From Pullulanibacillus sp. KACC 23026 (GTDB lineage: Bacteria > Bacillota > Bacilli > Bacillales > Sporolactobacillaceae), in assembly GCF_029094525.1 (NCBI RefSeq), contig NZ_CP119107.1, positions 2,232,001 to 2,296,000 of the forward strand: a DNA stretch of 64,000 nt, in the 5' to 3' direction. The notes beneath the pieces were generated by a model. The model did not search any database, had not been told where the DNA came from, and was given only the letters and a program-made list of their open reading frames with translations. Below are positions 24,317 through 33,273 of this stretch, in pieces (position 1 is the stretch's first letter; the number at the start of each line of letters is the position of its first letter). The position numbers and the translations under genes were made by a program.

Positions 24317-25549
24317 TTATCGGGCGAGCTCCGCTTCTTTAATCGGCTCGTTGTCAACAAGCTCGGGATTAAAGCTCTCTTTCCATGGGAGACCCCACTT
24401 ATTCAAAGCCTCCATGAATGGATCCGGATTAAATTCCTCAATGTTATAAACGCCAGGCTTATTCCAAGTCCCTGTCATAAGCATCATGGCACCAATCATT
24501 GCTGGAACGCCAGTTGTGTACGCAACGGCTTGAGATCCAACTTCTTTATAGCATGCTTCATGATCACATACATTATAAACGTAATAGGTCTTATCTTTCC
24601 CATCCTTTTTACCTTTGAAAATGCAGCCAATATTCGTTTTTCCTTTAGTGCGAGGACCAAGAGAAGATGGGTCCGGTAAGACGGCTTTCAAGAATTGAAG
24701 CGGGATGATTTGTTTGCCTTCAAATTCGATTGGTTCAATAGACGTCATGCCGACATTTTCTAATGCTTTAAGGTGAGTCAAATAGCTTTGACCAAATGTC
24801 ATGAAGAAACGAATGCGTTTCACACCAGGAATGTTAACGGCAAGAGATTCAATCTCTTCATGGTGCAATAGATACATGTCTTTTTCACCAATTTCAGGGA
24901 AGTTGTAGACACGTTTGATTTCCATTGGCTCTGTTTCTACCCATTCACCGTTTTCCCAATAACTGCCTTTAGCGGTTACTTCGCGAATATTGATTTCTGG
25001 ATTGAAGTTCGTTGCAAATGGGTAACCATGGTCTCCAGCATTACAATCGAGAATATCAATGTACTCAATCTCATCAAAATGATGCTTTAAGGCATAAGCA
25101 GAGAAGACACCCGTTACACCAGGATCAAAGCCGCTTCCTAAAAGAGCAGTAATCCCAGCTTTTTCGAAGCGCTCACGGTAATCCCATTGCCATTTATATT
25201 CAAATTTCGCCGTATCTTCAGGCTCGTAATTGGCAGTATCCATGTAATTGGTTTTGGTAGCAAGACAAGCGTCCATGATCGTTAAATCTTGATAAGGCAA
25301 CGCAAGATTCATCACAATGTCCGGCTTGACTTCTTCAATTAAAGCGATAAGTTCATCGACATTGTTGGCATCGACTTGAGCTGTCGTAATCTTCGTTTTT
25401 CCGCCATCTAATTTTGCTTTCAAATCGTCACATTTTGATTTCGTACGGCTGGCGATGCAAATTTCCTCAAATACCTCACTATTTTGAACACATTTATGAA
25501 TGGCAACAGAGGCCACACCACCACAACCGATTATAAGTGCTTTACCCAT
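24317..25549 (-). CDS. Carboxy(nor)spermidine synthase, saccharopine dehydrogenase family
   Basis: The enzyme reductively condenses aspartate semialdehyde with putrescine (or diaminopropane) to give carboxyspermidine, the NspC substrate. The N-terminal Rossmann motif ALIIGCGGVASVAIHKC and LLGSGFDPGVTGVFSAYAL are typical of the LYS9-like group found next to nspC. I chose the ATG at 25549 (MGKALIIG; 410 residues), since the five extra residues from 25564 lie over the ribosome site. The upstream 500 bases are unusually structured and contain a minus-strand terminator-like hairpin, suggesting attenuation of the operon. Confidence 0.92.
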   Translation of the reverse strand: MGKALIIGCGGVASVAIHKCVQNSEVFEEICIASRTKSKCDDLKAKLDGGKTKITTAQVDANNVDELIALIEEVKPDIVMNLALPYQDLTIMDACLATKTNYMDTANYEPEDTAKFEYKWQWDYRERFEKAGITALLGSGFDPGVTGVFSAYALKHHFDEIEYIDILDCNAGDHGYPFATNFNPEINIREVTAKGSYWENGEWVETEPMEIKRVYNFPEIGEKDMYLLHHEEIESLAVNIPGVKRIRFFMTFGQSYLTHLKALENVGMTSIEPIEFEGKQIIPLQFLKAVLPDPSSLGPRTKGKTNIGCIFKGKKDGKDKTYYVYNVCDHEACYKEVGSQAVAYTTGVPAMIGAMMLMTGTWNKPGVYNIEEFNPDPFMEALNKWGLPWKESFNPELVDNEPIKEAELAR

Positions 25550-25624
25550 TTCTAGTCCCCCCATTTAATCTTTTTTTCTTCAGAGCAGAAGACTTTTTCA
25601 ATCAGATTTGATCTTTCAATCACT

Positions 25625-25669
25625 AAAAAAAGCAAGTGTCAAAACGCTTTTAGCGCACACACTTGCTTT
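25625..25669 (-). terminator. Terminator-like hairpin in the polyamine operon leader
   Basis: On the minus strand AAAGCAAGTGT pairs with ACACTTGCTTT, enclosing CGCTAAAAGCG, and a run of seven T follows. It stands about 75 bases before the start of the synthase gene and in the same direction, so it would act as a leader (attenuator) terminator unless it ends an unseen upstream transcript. Confidence 0.7.
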
Positions 25670-25691
25670 CGAGATATAATTATCAGTATTA

Positions 25692-25750
25692 AAAAGCATG
25701 TCTATGACAATTGTATCGTCATAGCTATCCACCTATCAAGAAGTGGACAG
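25692..25750 (-). promoter_or_regulatory. Candidate antiterminator and structured leader of the polyamine operon
   Basis: Just upstream of the terminator (minus strand) lie two hairpins, TCCAC/GTGGA (25728-25747) and CTATGAC/GTCATAG (25702-25724). They are followed by ACATGCTTT, which can pair with AAAGCA and TGT of the terminator's left arm. Such a choice between pairings is the hallmark of an attenuator or riboswitch. No known riboswitch consensus was recognised. Confidence 0.45.
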
Positions 25751-26156
25751 ATTAGTCCGGTAGGAAGCTTTTAATATTCAAATTATATCGGAATAGGATC
25801 AGAGTCTATATAGCAAATAATTTACTTTTACCACTCTTATTGACCGTTTCACAAGTTGTGTGCAGAAGCACTGGTTGTAAAGTAACCAACTTATAAAATT
25901 TGAGCTTTTAACTCAATCAATAAGGCAACTAAAGTTGCCAATCGGCATTTGACCCGGCTGTCCGTATGGCCTTAACCTCCTATAAAAGGAAGTGGTCAAA
26001 AATTATCTGCTTTGAAAGACTCATGATGATTTGAATATTTAGCCTTCCAAGTAACAATGTCTATACTAACATATTATGAAAAAATAGCAATAGGAAACTT
26101 AACGTTATTTGTAAAATGTTTAGGTTAAGTGGGGTAAGCAGTGTTAGCGGGGGTGG
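25751..26156. other. Intergenic region with further inverted repeats
   Basis: No gene is visible. GGCAACT/AGTTGCC (25924-25939) is a perfect hairpin. TTTGACC (25948-25954) pairs with GGTCAAA (25994-26000) around two smaller stems, resembling a three-way junction. TATAAT-like boxes occur on the minus strand near 25780 and a TTGCTA-17-TAGTAT pair near 26065-26095, either of which could start the polyamine leader. Confidence 0.45.
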
Positions 26157-26200
26157 AGGGGACGGTTCGTTCTCTTATTTAGTATAGAGATCCGTCCCCT
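26157..26200 (+). other. Hairpin ahead of ABC exporter genes
   Basis: AGGGGACGG (26157-26165) pairs perfectly with CCGTCCCCT (26192-26200) over a 26-base loop that contains a weaker CTCT/AGAG stem. There is no T-run, so it is more likely a dispersed palindrome or leader structure than a terminator. Confidence 0.6.
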
Positions 26201-26314
26201 AAAATGAACCAACTTCTGTTTAGAATAGTTTTAATTCATCGAATTTTAACGTGTATAGTGAATGTTTCCATTTTTTATAATAAAATAGGTTTTTACGAGC
26301 GGAGGAGGGGCGAT

Positions 26315-28054
26315 ATGAAGATATTGAATACGACCATTAACCATTTTAAGCCGTATTGGAAAGCGCTGCTGATTGCATTTGTTTTTTCGTTAATTGGCGG
26401 GGCGTTTACCATACTGCCTTCCATTTTGGTTGGAAAATTAGTGGATGATGTGCTGCAGAAACGCGAGATGGCTTTCTTAATCTGGGTGGTAGGCGGTGTC
26501 CTTGTTGCCTATTTAGGAAAGTCGTTGTTTGAAACGCTACAAGAATTTGTCCAAGTGAAAATTGGATTAGATGTTATTACTGACATGCAATTGCGAGCCT
26601 TTAGAAAATTACATCGGGCTCCCATGTCTTTCTTTTCAAACACACCAAGAGGAGATCTGCTTTATCGCTTAACCCATGATGTTGAATCGATTCAGAATTT
26701 GAATAATACGGTTATTCCAAGAATCATTCAGCAAGTCATTAGCGCTATTGCCGCTTTTGCCAGTGTGTTCGTTTTATTTTGGCCGGCTGCGATTGTCATG
26801 TTTGTCGTCTTTGCGATTTATATTTTTCCATCCTTTAAATTAGGTAAAACGATGCGAATAAAAAGTCAAATTCAAAGAGACATGAGTGCAGATATGTACC
26901 AGCATTTGCAGGAAAGTATTGAAAGTGTTCGTTTAGTAAGAACTTATCAAACTCAGGATCAAGAGCTTGAAACTCAAGCAACAAAACTTTCGGATTGGAA
27001 ACGTTTTTCGATTCGTGCTGCGCTGTTAGGAAAAGTGAATTGGCGTTTAGGAAACCTCTTTAATATTGCAGCACCGGGAATTGTGATGCTAATCGGCGGG
27101 ATCGCCATTTGGAATCACCATATTACAGTCGGGACACTTGTTTCCTGTCTCAGCTTTATTACAATCATGTTCCAGCCTGTCCGATCTTTGGCCGAAAACG
27201 CCTTAACTATTCAACAGGCGATTCCGGCACTTCGGAGAATCTATGACTATTTTGATCTTCCAGATGAACATGCAGAAGGATTGCCTGAATTTGCTCAGGT
27301 GGTCGGAAAAATTGATTTGGAAAATATTTGGTTTACTTACCCTAATAGTGATAAGCAGATCTTAAAAGGGGTTTCCCTGTCACTGAAGCCCGGGCAGCAT
27401 ATCGGGATCGTTGGAACAAGTGGAGGAGGAAAAAGTACGCTTGTTCAAATTTTGCTCGGGTTGTATGAACCGCAGCAAGGATCGGTTCATATTGATGATC
27501 AAGATCTTTTTGCTTATAATCGCAATAGTTTTAGACAACAGGTCGGTGTTGTCTCACAGGAAACCTTTCTATTAAATAGTACGCTTCGGCAAAACCTTCT
27601 TTATGGAAAGGCAGATGCTTCGGCCGAAGAGCTTGATCGAGCAGTAGAGGCAGCTGGATTAAAGGAATTAATTGATTCCTTAGAAGATAACTATGAAACG
27701 GTCGTTGGAGAGAGAGGTTTGAAGCTCTCTGGAGGTCAAAGACAAAGAGTGGCACTTGCCCGAGCGATCCTTCGTCAACCGCCTGTCCTCATTTTTGATG
27801 AAGCCACCTCCTCCTTAGATGGCGAAACCGAAGAAAGAGTTCAGGCATCGCTTGAGCAGTTGATTCCAGGAAGAACGACCATCACGATTGCCCACCGTCT
27901 TGTCACAGTTAGAAAGGCCGATGTCATCATTCTTTTAGACAATGGAATGGTTGCTGAAAAAGGAACGCATGAAGAGCTTCTTTCATTAAAAGGACACTAT
28001 TATCATTTATATAAAGCCCAATATACCGAGCTGGAAAAGGAGTTGATGGCGTGA
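26315..28054 (+). CDS. ABC exporter half-transporter (membrane domain plus ATPase), subunit 1
   Basis: A 579-residue type IV exporter half-molecule: six transmembrane segments (about 10-290) then an ATPase with Walker A GTSGGGKST, signature KLSGGQRQRVALARAI, Walker B PVLIFDEATSSLD and H-loop TIAHRL. The ATG at 26315 follows GGAGGAGGGG; 37 in-frame upstream codons lack such a site. It overlaps the second subunit by 4 bases, implying a heterodimer like YfiB/YfiC or BmrC/BmrD. Both partners keep the catalytic glutamate after Walker B, so both ATP sites may be active. The substrate (drug, lipid or peptide) is unknown. Confidence 0.9.
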   Translation: MKILNTTINHFKPYWKALLIAFVFSLIGGAFTILPSILVGKLVDDVLQKREMAFLIWVVGGVLVAYLGKSLFETLQEFVQVKIGLDVITDMQLRAFRKLHRAPMSFFSNTPRGDLLYRLTHDVESIQNLNNTVIPRIIQQVISAIAAFASVFVLFWPAAIVMFVVFAIYIFPSFKLGKTMRIKSQIQRDMSADMYQHLQESIESVRLVRTYQTQDQELETQATKLSDWKRFSIRAALLGKVNWRLGNLFNIAAPGIVMLIGGIAIWNHHITVGTLVSCLSFITIMFQPVRSLAENALTIQQAIPALRRIYDYFDLPDEHAEGLPEFAQVVGKIDLENIWFTYPNSDKQILKGVSLSLKPGQHIGIVGTSGGGKSTLVQILLGLYEPQQGSVHIDDQDLFAYNRNSFRQQVGVVSQETFLLNSTLRQNLLYGKADASAEELDRAVEAAGLKELIDSLEDNYETVVGERGLKLSGGQRQRVALARAILRQPPVLIFDEATSSLDGETEERVQASLEQLIPGRTTITIAHRLVTVRKADVIILLDNGMVAEKGTHEELLSLKGHYYHLYKAQYTELEKELMA

Positions 28055-29850
28055 GCACAACGTCTGTTTCTCCAAAAAAGAGCCGTGATGGAAGGCGCGT
28101 GTTAGCTTTTCTTAAACCTTATAAAAAATGGGTGATAGGTGATTCGTTTGTCATCGCGATCAGCCAAGTCTTCGCGTCAGTTATCCCAACACTTGCTCTA
28201 AGCTGGCTGGTCGATACGATTGTTCCCAGCCATAATCATAAGTGGCTTTGGGGATTGATGGGACTCCTTGTTTTATCCGGCATCTTTGATTTAATCATGA
28301 TGATCATCGATGAGTATTTCTGCCATCAAACGGCTAAAACGGTTACGAATTGGCAGAAGCTTCGATTATTCCGTCATTTGCAATTATTGCCTTATTCGTT
28401 TTACCATCATAATTCAACGGGTGAAATGCTTGCCAGAGTTTCAGATGATCCTGATACGCTCCATAACTTTTTGGCTTGGGAAGGATCTACCTTTATGGCC
28501 AGTGTGCAGGGGGTCATCATCTACAGCATCGTTCTATTATATATTCATCCCTACCTGATGATTACAAGTGTGGTTCTCGGCGTGATTTTCTATTGGACAT
28601 CTAATTATGTTGGAACGAGAACACGAGCAGCTTCAGCTGAGGCCAGAAGAGAAGCTTCCCGATATCTTGAAAGGCTAAGAGAATCGGTGACGGGTATTCA
28701 CTTGTCTCGAGTAATGGGCGTTTCAGATCATGAGGTCGAGAGTGTTGTATCAATAAGGTCTTCGTTTGTGAAGCATTCAATTAAAGAACTAAAGGCGCGC
28801 ATGCAGTCGGTCGTAGTCATTGCAAGCTACAATGGGTTTGCTCTCGCAGTTGTCTATTTCATTAGCACACTGCTGATTTGGCATCATGGTTTGTCGAGCG
28901 GGGAAATGCTGACAGCCGGCGGACTCGTGACGATTGCAGCGAATGAAATGCAGCGCTTGCTGCGAAACTGGCTCTCTGTCAGAAGAACAGGTCCAGCCCT
29001 TGATCGCTCTGACATTCTGCTTTCCGAAGAGCCGTCATTAGCGGAAACAAGTGCAGGTATTCAAGATGAGCGAGCCAATGGAAAGATAACGTTTCAGGAG
29101 GTTACTTTTTCGTATCCGGCAAAAGAAGAGCATGTCTTGACCGGCGTAACATTCACCATTCAACCAGGGGAAAAAGTGGCCTTAGTGGGACCGAGCGGAT
29201 CAGGGAAATCGACTATTGTTGATTTATTGTTCAGATTTTACGAATCAGAACGGGGCTCTATTGAAGTCGATGATCGAAGTATTAAGGAATGGGATACCTC
29301 TTGGCTGCGTTCACAAATCGCAGTGGTGACACAGGATGTGATTCTGCGAAGCGGTACATTGGCTGATAATTTACGGATTGGTAAGGCTCTCGCAACAGAT
29401 GAGGAATTAAAAAGAGCTCTTTATGACAGCGGCTTAGGGGAGTTGCTTGAAACGTTACCAAAGGGCTTGAACACACCAGTTGGAGAAAGGGGGAGTTTGC
29501 TCTCAGGCGGGCAGAAGCAGCGTTTGTCCCTTGCGAGAGCACTTCTGAAGGACGCTCCGATTCTCATTCTTGATGAAGCAAGCTCGGCTCTTGACCCGAT
29601 TACTGAAACTCAAATAAATGAGGTCGTCCTTCAAAACGGGAAAAATCAAACCATTTTAATCATTTCCCACCGACTATCAACGGTGCTCTCTGCGGATAAA
29701 ATCATTGTTTTAGAAAATGGAAAAATCGTCGAAGAAGGGACACATGCAGAGTTGCTTAACGACAGCAGCGGAGTCTATACGAGGCTGTTTGGAAGAGAAG
29801 TAGAAATTGGAGAAACCACGATTCATAACGCTGGAGTTAACCTTGTTTAA
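28051..29850 (+). CDS. ABC exporter half-transporter, subunit 2
   Basis: The partner of the preceding gene begins with GTG inside the GTGA stop overlap. Six membrane segments occupy about residues 20-310, and the ATPase carries Walker A GPSGSGKST, signature LLSGGQKQRLSLARAL, Walker B PILILDEASSALD and H-loop IISHRL. Overlapping translation strongly suggests a fixed 1:1 heterodimer. No regulator or immunity gene is adjacent, so the role could be multidrug efflux, but this is open. The C-terminal tail after the ATPase (EVEIGETTIHNAGVNLV) is not conserved as far as I know. Confidence 0.9.
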   Translation: MSTTSVSPKKSRDGRRVLAFLKPYKKWVIGDSFVIAISQVFASVIPTLALSWLVDTIVPSHNHKWLWGLMGLLVLSGIFDLIMMIIDEYFCHQTAKTVTNWQKLRLFRHLQLLPYSFYHHNSTGEMLARVSDDPDTLHNFLAWEGSTFMASVQGVIIYSIVLLYIHPYLMITSVVLGVIFYWTSNYVGTRTRAASAEARREASRYLERLRESVTGIHLSRVMGVSDHEVESVVSIRSSFVKHSIKELKARMQSVVVIASYNGFALAVVYFISTLLIWHHGLSSGEMLTAGGLVTIAANEMQRLLRNWLSVRRTGPALDRSDILLSEEPSLAETSAGIQDERANGKITFQEVTFSYPAKEEHVLTGVTFTIQPGEKVALVGPSGSGKSTIVDLLFRFYESERGSIEVDDRSIKEWDTSWLRSQIAVVTQDVILRSGTLADNLRIGKALATDEELKRALYDSGLGELLETLPKGLNTPVGERGSLLSGGQKQRLSLARALLKDAPILILDEASSALDPITETQINEVVLQNGKNQTILIISHRLSTVLSADKIIVLENGKIVEEGTHAELLNDSSGVYTRLFGREVEIGETTIHNAGVNLV

Positions 29851-29896
29851 TAGAAAAGGTTCAAAAGCCAACTGACCCGAACATTTTGATCAACAA

Positions 29897-30049
29897 ATGA
29901 CCTATATCTTGTTAGGTGATATGAAAGAAAGCATTCCAGAACTCGAGCGGTTAATTGAAGCGGTACTTAATTTGGTCAATCAGCATTATCCGTACTTGAT
30001 CATAGATGCTTACCGTCAGAAGGCTCAATTTGTCAGACGAGAGAACTGA
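29897..30049 (+). CDS. Short frame of uncertain status, possible gene fragment
   Basis: A 50-codon frame beginning MTYILLGDMKESIPELERLI codes for an amphipathic helical peptide ending in QKAQFVRREN. There is no ribosome site before the ATG. The codon pattern looks protein-like, so this may be the remnant of a longer gene lost by deletion rather than a working gene. I recognise no family. Confidence 0.3.
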   Translation: MTYILLGDMKESIPELERLIEAVLNLVNQHYPYLIIDAYRQKAQFVRREN

Positions 30050-30094
30050 GATGACGAAAAATAGAGGCTGGGGCAGACGTATTTTACGAATAGA

Positions 30095-30141
30095 AAAAAC
30101 CGAACTTATTCACAGCTTTTAACGTGATGAGTTCGGTTTTT
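30095..30141 (+). terminator. Terminator-like hairpin within a larger inverted repeat
   Basis: AAAAACCGAACT pairs with AGTTCGGTTTTT. An outer pair, ACGTATTTT near 30078 and AAAATACGT near 30162, encloses it. The T-tract follows on the plus strand, but the A-tract before it also allows minus-strand use. Confidence 0.7.
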
Positions 30142-30187
30142 CATTTGAAACGCTCCCTCAAAATACGTCGCTTTCCGCACTTAAAAT

Positions 30188-30249
30188 CAGTGCCAAAAAA
30201 ATCACGGGTCAAGTCTTATACTTGGGAAGAAGGGAGTTGCGGTGTTAGC
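30188..30249 (+). repeat. Dispersed short repeat, copy 2
   Basis: This stretch matches 9062-9126, sharing CAGTGCC, then TATACTTGGGAAGAAGGGAG and the GCGG-GTTAGC tail, with the same order and spacing. It lies in the leader region of the DoxX gene. Confidence 0.7.
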
Positions 30250-30269
30250 ATTTTATTCCCTCTTTAGGG

Positions 30270-30295
30270 GTTTTTCGGATAAAAAATAGGGGAAT
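30270..30295 (+). promoter_or_regulatory. Candidate sigma-B-type promoter
   Basis: GTTTTT (30270-30275) and GGGAAT (30290-30295) are spaced by 14 bases, close to the general stress consensus GTTTAA-N14-GGGTAT. The downstream gene encodes a DoxX-type protein, a group often linked with redox stress. A short consensus, so modest support. Confidence 0.35.
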
Positions 30296-30377
30296 TCCCC
30301 GAATTACTTTCATTAATGAAGATGTTAAATTGTTCTTAGAAAGAATAAAACATTCCTTTTTTGGAGGTAAATTCATA

Positions 30378-30962
30378 ATGAGAAATCATGAGGTCGTTAT
30401 TCCTGAAAATCCAGTTTCACATTTCTTATTTGTGAGCACACGTTTTGCTTGGTTTTGGTTAATTGTTCGGTTGTATGTCGGCTACCAATGGCTCAGCGCC
30501 GGTTGGGGAAAGCTTCATGAAGACGTGTGGACAGGAGGAAAAGCAGGAGTAGCGTTAACCGGGTTTATTCAAGGAGCTCTTGTTAAATCAAAAGCAGTTC
30601 CAGGCAGTAATCCAGACGTAGCAGGCTGGTACGCCAACTTTCTAAAAGACGTCGTTTTGCCGCATGCCAAACTTTTTTCCTACTTGGTCTCTTACGGTGA
30701 ATTTCTTGTTGGATTAGGACTCATAGTTGGACTTCTTACAGGTATCGCAGCCTTTTTTGGCGGTTTAATGAATGCGAGCTATTTATTTGCAGGGACGCTC
30801 AGTACGAACCCTATTCTCTTGATCTTAGGTATGATCTTAGTTCTCGCTTGGAAGGTCGCCGGCTGGTACGGACTTGACCGCTTTGCGCTTCCTTTCCTCG
30901 GCACCCCTTGGAAACGAAATGAACAAACACTAATTCTTCATAAAAACACGAAAGAAAATTAA
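30378..30962 (+). CDS. DoxX-family membrane protein
   Basis: The 194-residue protein has four hydrophobic segments and the family blocks WLIVRLYVGYQWLSAGWGKL near residue 30 and SYLVSYGEFLVGLGLIVGLL. DoxX/DoxD proteins are small membrane components of thiol or thiosulfate:quinone redox systems or of quinone stress responses (CatD, MhqP in Bacillus). The ATG at 30378 is set by a TTTGGAGG site; 16 upstream codons are rejected. It is monocistronic, with a strong terminator after it and a possible stress promoter before it. The electron partner is unknown. Confidence 0.88.
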   Translation: MRNHEVVIPENPVSHFLFVSTRFAWFWLIVRLYVGYQWLSAGWGKLHEDVWTGGKAGVALTGFIQGALVKSKAVPGSNPDVAGWYANFLKDVVLPHAKLFSYLVSYGEFLVGLGLIVGLLTGIAAFFGGLMNASYLFAGTLSTNPILLILGMILVLAWKVAGWYGLDRFALPFLGTPWKRNEQTLILHKNTKEN

Positions 30963-30973
30963 CTGAAAGAGAG

Positions 30974-31032
30974 AAGAGGCTGACTCAAAAGTCCTTGAAA
31001 AATGGACTGTTTGAGTTGGCTCTTCTTTTTTA
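30974..31032 (+). terminator. Long-stem terminator after the DoxX gene
   Basis: AAGAGGCTGACTCAAAAGTCC pairs with a nearly perfect complement ending at 31024, then TTCTTTTTT. Hairpins with GAGGCTGACTCAAAAG are frequent behind Firmicute genes. Confidence 0.92.
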
Positions 31033-31305
31033 ATTTCAGGATAAAAAACGTCATTAAGAGCGATTTTATCATTTTCTGCTTCGTCATTTTCTAAATAGAT
31101 GTCAATTAGGTGGTCAACTTATTGTTTTTTTAAAGGCATTCGTTACTTAGGCAACAAAGGGATTGATGAAAGCCTTATAATAAGAGCCTGCATTCCCTTT
31201 TTTCTTAAATTATGCTGTAATAAGATAGGAGACGATCATGAATTCATGACTTGCAGGATTCGATTGCAAAATTTTAGCGTTTAAATAAGAAGTGAGGTAA
31301 GAGGT

Positions 31306-32196
31306 TTGAAAAAGTTTAAGAAATTTTACTTGGAAATTACAAGTGTGTGTAATCTAGCCTGCTCATTTTGTCCACCGACTGAGCGAATGAGACAATTTAT
31401 TTCAGTTGAGGATTTTTCAAAGCGATTGGATCAAATTAAACCTCATACGGACTTTATTAATCTGCATGTTAAGGGAGAACCGCTTCTCCATCCGAAAATA
31501 GATCAACTGCTTGATGTCAGCCATGAAAAAGGTTTTAAAGTAAATATTACAACGAATGGGACTCTGTTGGCTAAACGGAAGCACCAGTTATTAAATAAAC
31601 CGGCATTGAGGCAGCTGAATTTTTCCCTTCATAGCTTTGATGGACATTCGGGACAACACCCTCATTTTGAGGAAAGAGAAGACTATGTTCGATCGATCTT
31701 AGAATTTGTCAAAGAAGCCACTAAAGAGTCTGAACTCATTGTTTCTTTTAGATTATGGAATTTGACACAGGATGACCAAACGAATCTGGAACGCAAGCGT
31801 AATCGGCAAATATTAGAGATCATTGAAAAGGAATTTAATCTCGATTTTAACATTGAAGAACGGCTCTCTCCAAGGCATGGAATTAAGCTTGCTGAAAGAA
31901 TTTTTATTAATCAAGAATACGAATTTAAATGGCCAGCCCTACACGAAGAAGAGGATGATGGGAAAGGATTTTGCTATGGTTTGCGAAACCAGGCCGGGAT
32001 CTTGACGAATGGAACTGTTGTCCCTTGTTGTTTGGATGGGGAAGGTGTGATCAACCTTGGTAATATCAATGAAACCTCTTTCTCTGAGATTATCGAAGGG
32101 GAGCGTGCTCAAAACCTTGTGGAGGGATTCTCTCGACGTGTGGCGGTAGAAGAACTCTGTCGAAAATGTGGGTACCGAAAGCGTTTTGGAAAATAG
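31306..32196 (+). CDS. Radical SAM protein with SPASM domain
   Basis: The 296-residue enzyme binds a [4Fe-4S] cluster through CNLACSFC (residues 16-23, CX3CX2C) and cleaves S-adenosylmethionine to start radical chemistry. GEPLLHP and TTNGTLL mark the SAM-binding barrel. The C-terminal SPASM-type region has CYGLRNQAGILTNGTVVPCC and a final CRKCGYR, able to hold an auxiliary cluster. The start is TTG at 31306 after TGAGGT. No precursor peptide with a ribosome site was found beside it, so a RiPP role is not supported; this subgroup occurs widely without a known substrate. The 270 bases upstream hold no supported gene. Confidence 0.88.
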   Translation: MKKFKKFYLEITSVCNLACSFCPPTERMRQFISVEDFSKRLDQIKPHTDFINLHVKGEPLLHPKIDQLLDVSHEKGFKVNITTNGTLLAKRKHQLLNKPALRQLNFSLHSFDGHSGQHPHFEEREDYVRSILEFVKEATKESELIVSFRLWNLTQDDQTNLERKRNRQILEIIEKEFNLDFNIEERLSPRHGIKLAERIFINQEYEFKWPALHEEEDDGKGFCYGLRNQAGILTNGTVVPCCLDGEGVINLGNINETSFSEIIEGERAQNLVEGFSRRVAVEELCRKCGYRKRFGK

Positions 32197-32319
32197 GGGG
32201 TCTTGAAGAATGGCTGACTTCTTTTAGGGAAATCTAAAAAGGGTTCGACTAGTATGGAAACTTGTTTTTATTCGGTAATTGCCAATTCCAATGGATGAAG
32301 TCTTGATGGAGGTCTCCCT

Positions 32320-33063
32320 TTGATTGTCAAACGACCGCTCGCAGCCATTCTTATAGTCCTCGTGATCCTGATATTTCAACACCCTTATTCAGCTTTGGCA
32401 GAAACACCTGTCCCGATTTTAGTGTACCATTCCATTGACACCTATAAAGGCCATGGAGATCGTGAGTTATTTGTCACACCTGATCATTTTGAAAGGCAAA
32501 TGATCTATCTCAAGACTCATGGGTATACGCTTCTCACATTCGAGGACTGGGATCAGTTGAATCATGTTCAAAAACCTATATTCATAACCTTAGATGATGG
32601 TTATAAAAATAATGAAATAGTCTTGTCGATATTTAAAAAGTTGAAAGACAACTCGTTTAACCCGAAAGCGACCCTTTTTGTCATTGCCGATTTTATAGGA
32701 AGACCGAATCGATTAACAAAAGAGGATTTGCGAACTCTTTCCGACTCCGGTTATTTTTCCGTACAATCGCACACCTCTGATCACCCGGATTTGACCAAGA
32801 TTCATAATTTAACCTATGAACTGGGGCATTCTAAAAAAGTCATAGAAGGCATTACCAGTAAACCGGTTTTGGCTTTATCCTACCCATATGGCGGCTACAA
32901 TGAAACGGTCATTAAGGTGATGAAGACTTATTATCAATTCGGATTGACCACTGATCCTGGGTATGTGAACAAGCAACACTATAATCCTTATGAATTACCG
33001 CGAATTTATGTTAAAAATTCCACGACAATAGAGGCATTTGCTCACTCAATACTAAAGGATTAG
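32320..33063 (+). CDS. Secreted polysaccharide deacetylase
   Basis: A signal-like hydrophobic segment (residues about 7-26) precedes a NodB-type catalytic domain. VPILVYHSID is the usual entry strand, ITLDDGY (Asp-Asp) is motif 1, and SHTSDHPDLT (His, His) is motif 2, giving the Asp-His-His metal site. Such enzymes remove N-acetyl groups from surface polymers such as poly-GlcNAc or peptidoglycan. The start is TTG at 32320 with GGAGGTC ahead. No biofilm polysaccharide operon surrounds it. At 247 residues it is near the minimal size of the family. Confidence 0.9.
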   Translation: MIVKRPLAAILIVLVILIFQHPYSALAETPVPILVYHSIDTYKGHGDRELFVTPDHFERQMIYLKTHGYTLLTFEDWDQLNHVQKPIFITLDDGYKNNEIVLSIFKKLKDNSFNPKATLFVIADFIGRPNRLTKEDLRTLSDSGYFSVQSHTSDHPDLTKIHNLTYELGHSKKVIEGITSKPVLALSYPYGGYNETVIKVMKTYYQFGLTTDPGYVNKQHYNPYELPRIYVKNSTTIEAFAHSILKD

Positions 33064-33083
33064 GAGCAGAGCTGGAGTGACGC

Positions 33084-33117
33084 AGAGTTCAAAGCGATTA
33101 AGCTTTGGGCTCTTTTT
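33084..33117 (+). terminator. Rho-independent terminator of deacetylase gene
   Basis: AGAGTTCAAAGC pairs with GCTTTGGGCTCT (G-T pairs included) over GATTAA, followed by TTTTT. Confidence 0.85.
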
Positions 33118-33273
33118 GCATGAAACAAAAAGCTCGCGCTATGAAACCGATTCGCTACAACATTATTACAGTTACGTACTCTCTCTGTTAAATGTGACAA
33201 TTATCATAGAATAACAGGCCATTAAATCTTTAAATAGATATAGGGAGATCTTTTATAGGTGGCTTTTTTTGTA

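Noticed and set aside
25924-26000. Cyclic di-GMP riboswitch
   Set aside because: The GCCGGGT-like string looked suggestive, but the required GACGCAAAGC-type core and the tetraloop receptor arrangement are absent.
31099-31284. 61-codon frame upstream of the radical SAM gene as a RiPP precursor
   Set aside because: No ribosome site, no leader/core pattern, and composition unlike a coding region. The SPASM protein belongs to a widespread group without precursors.
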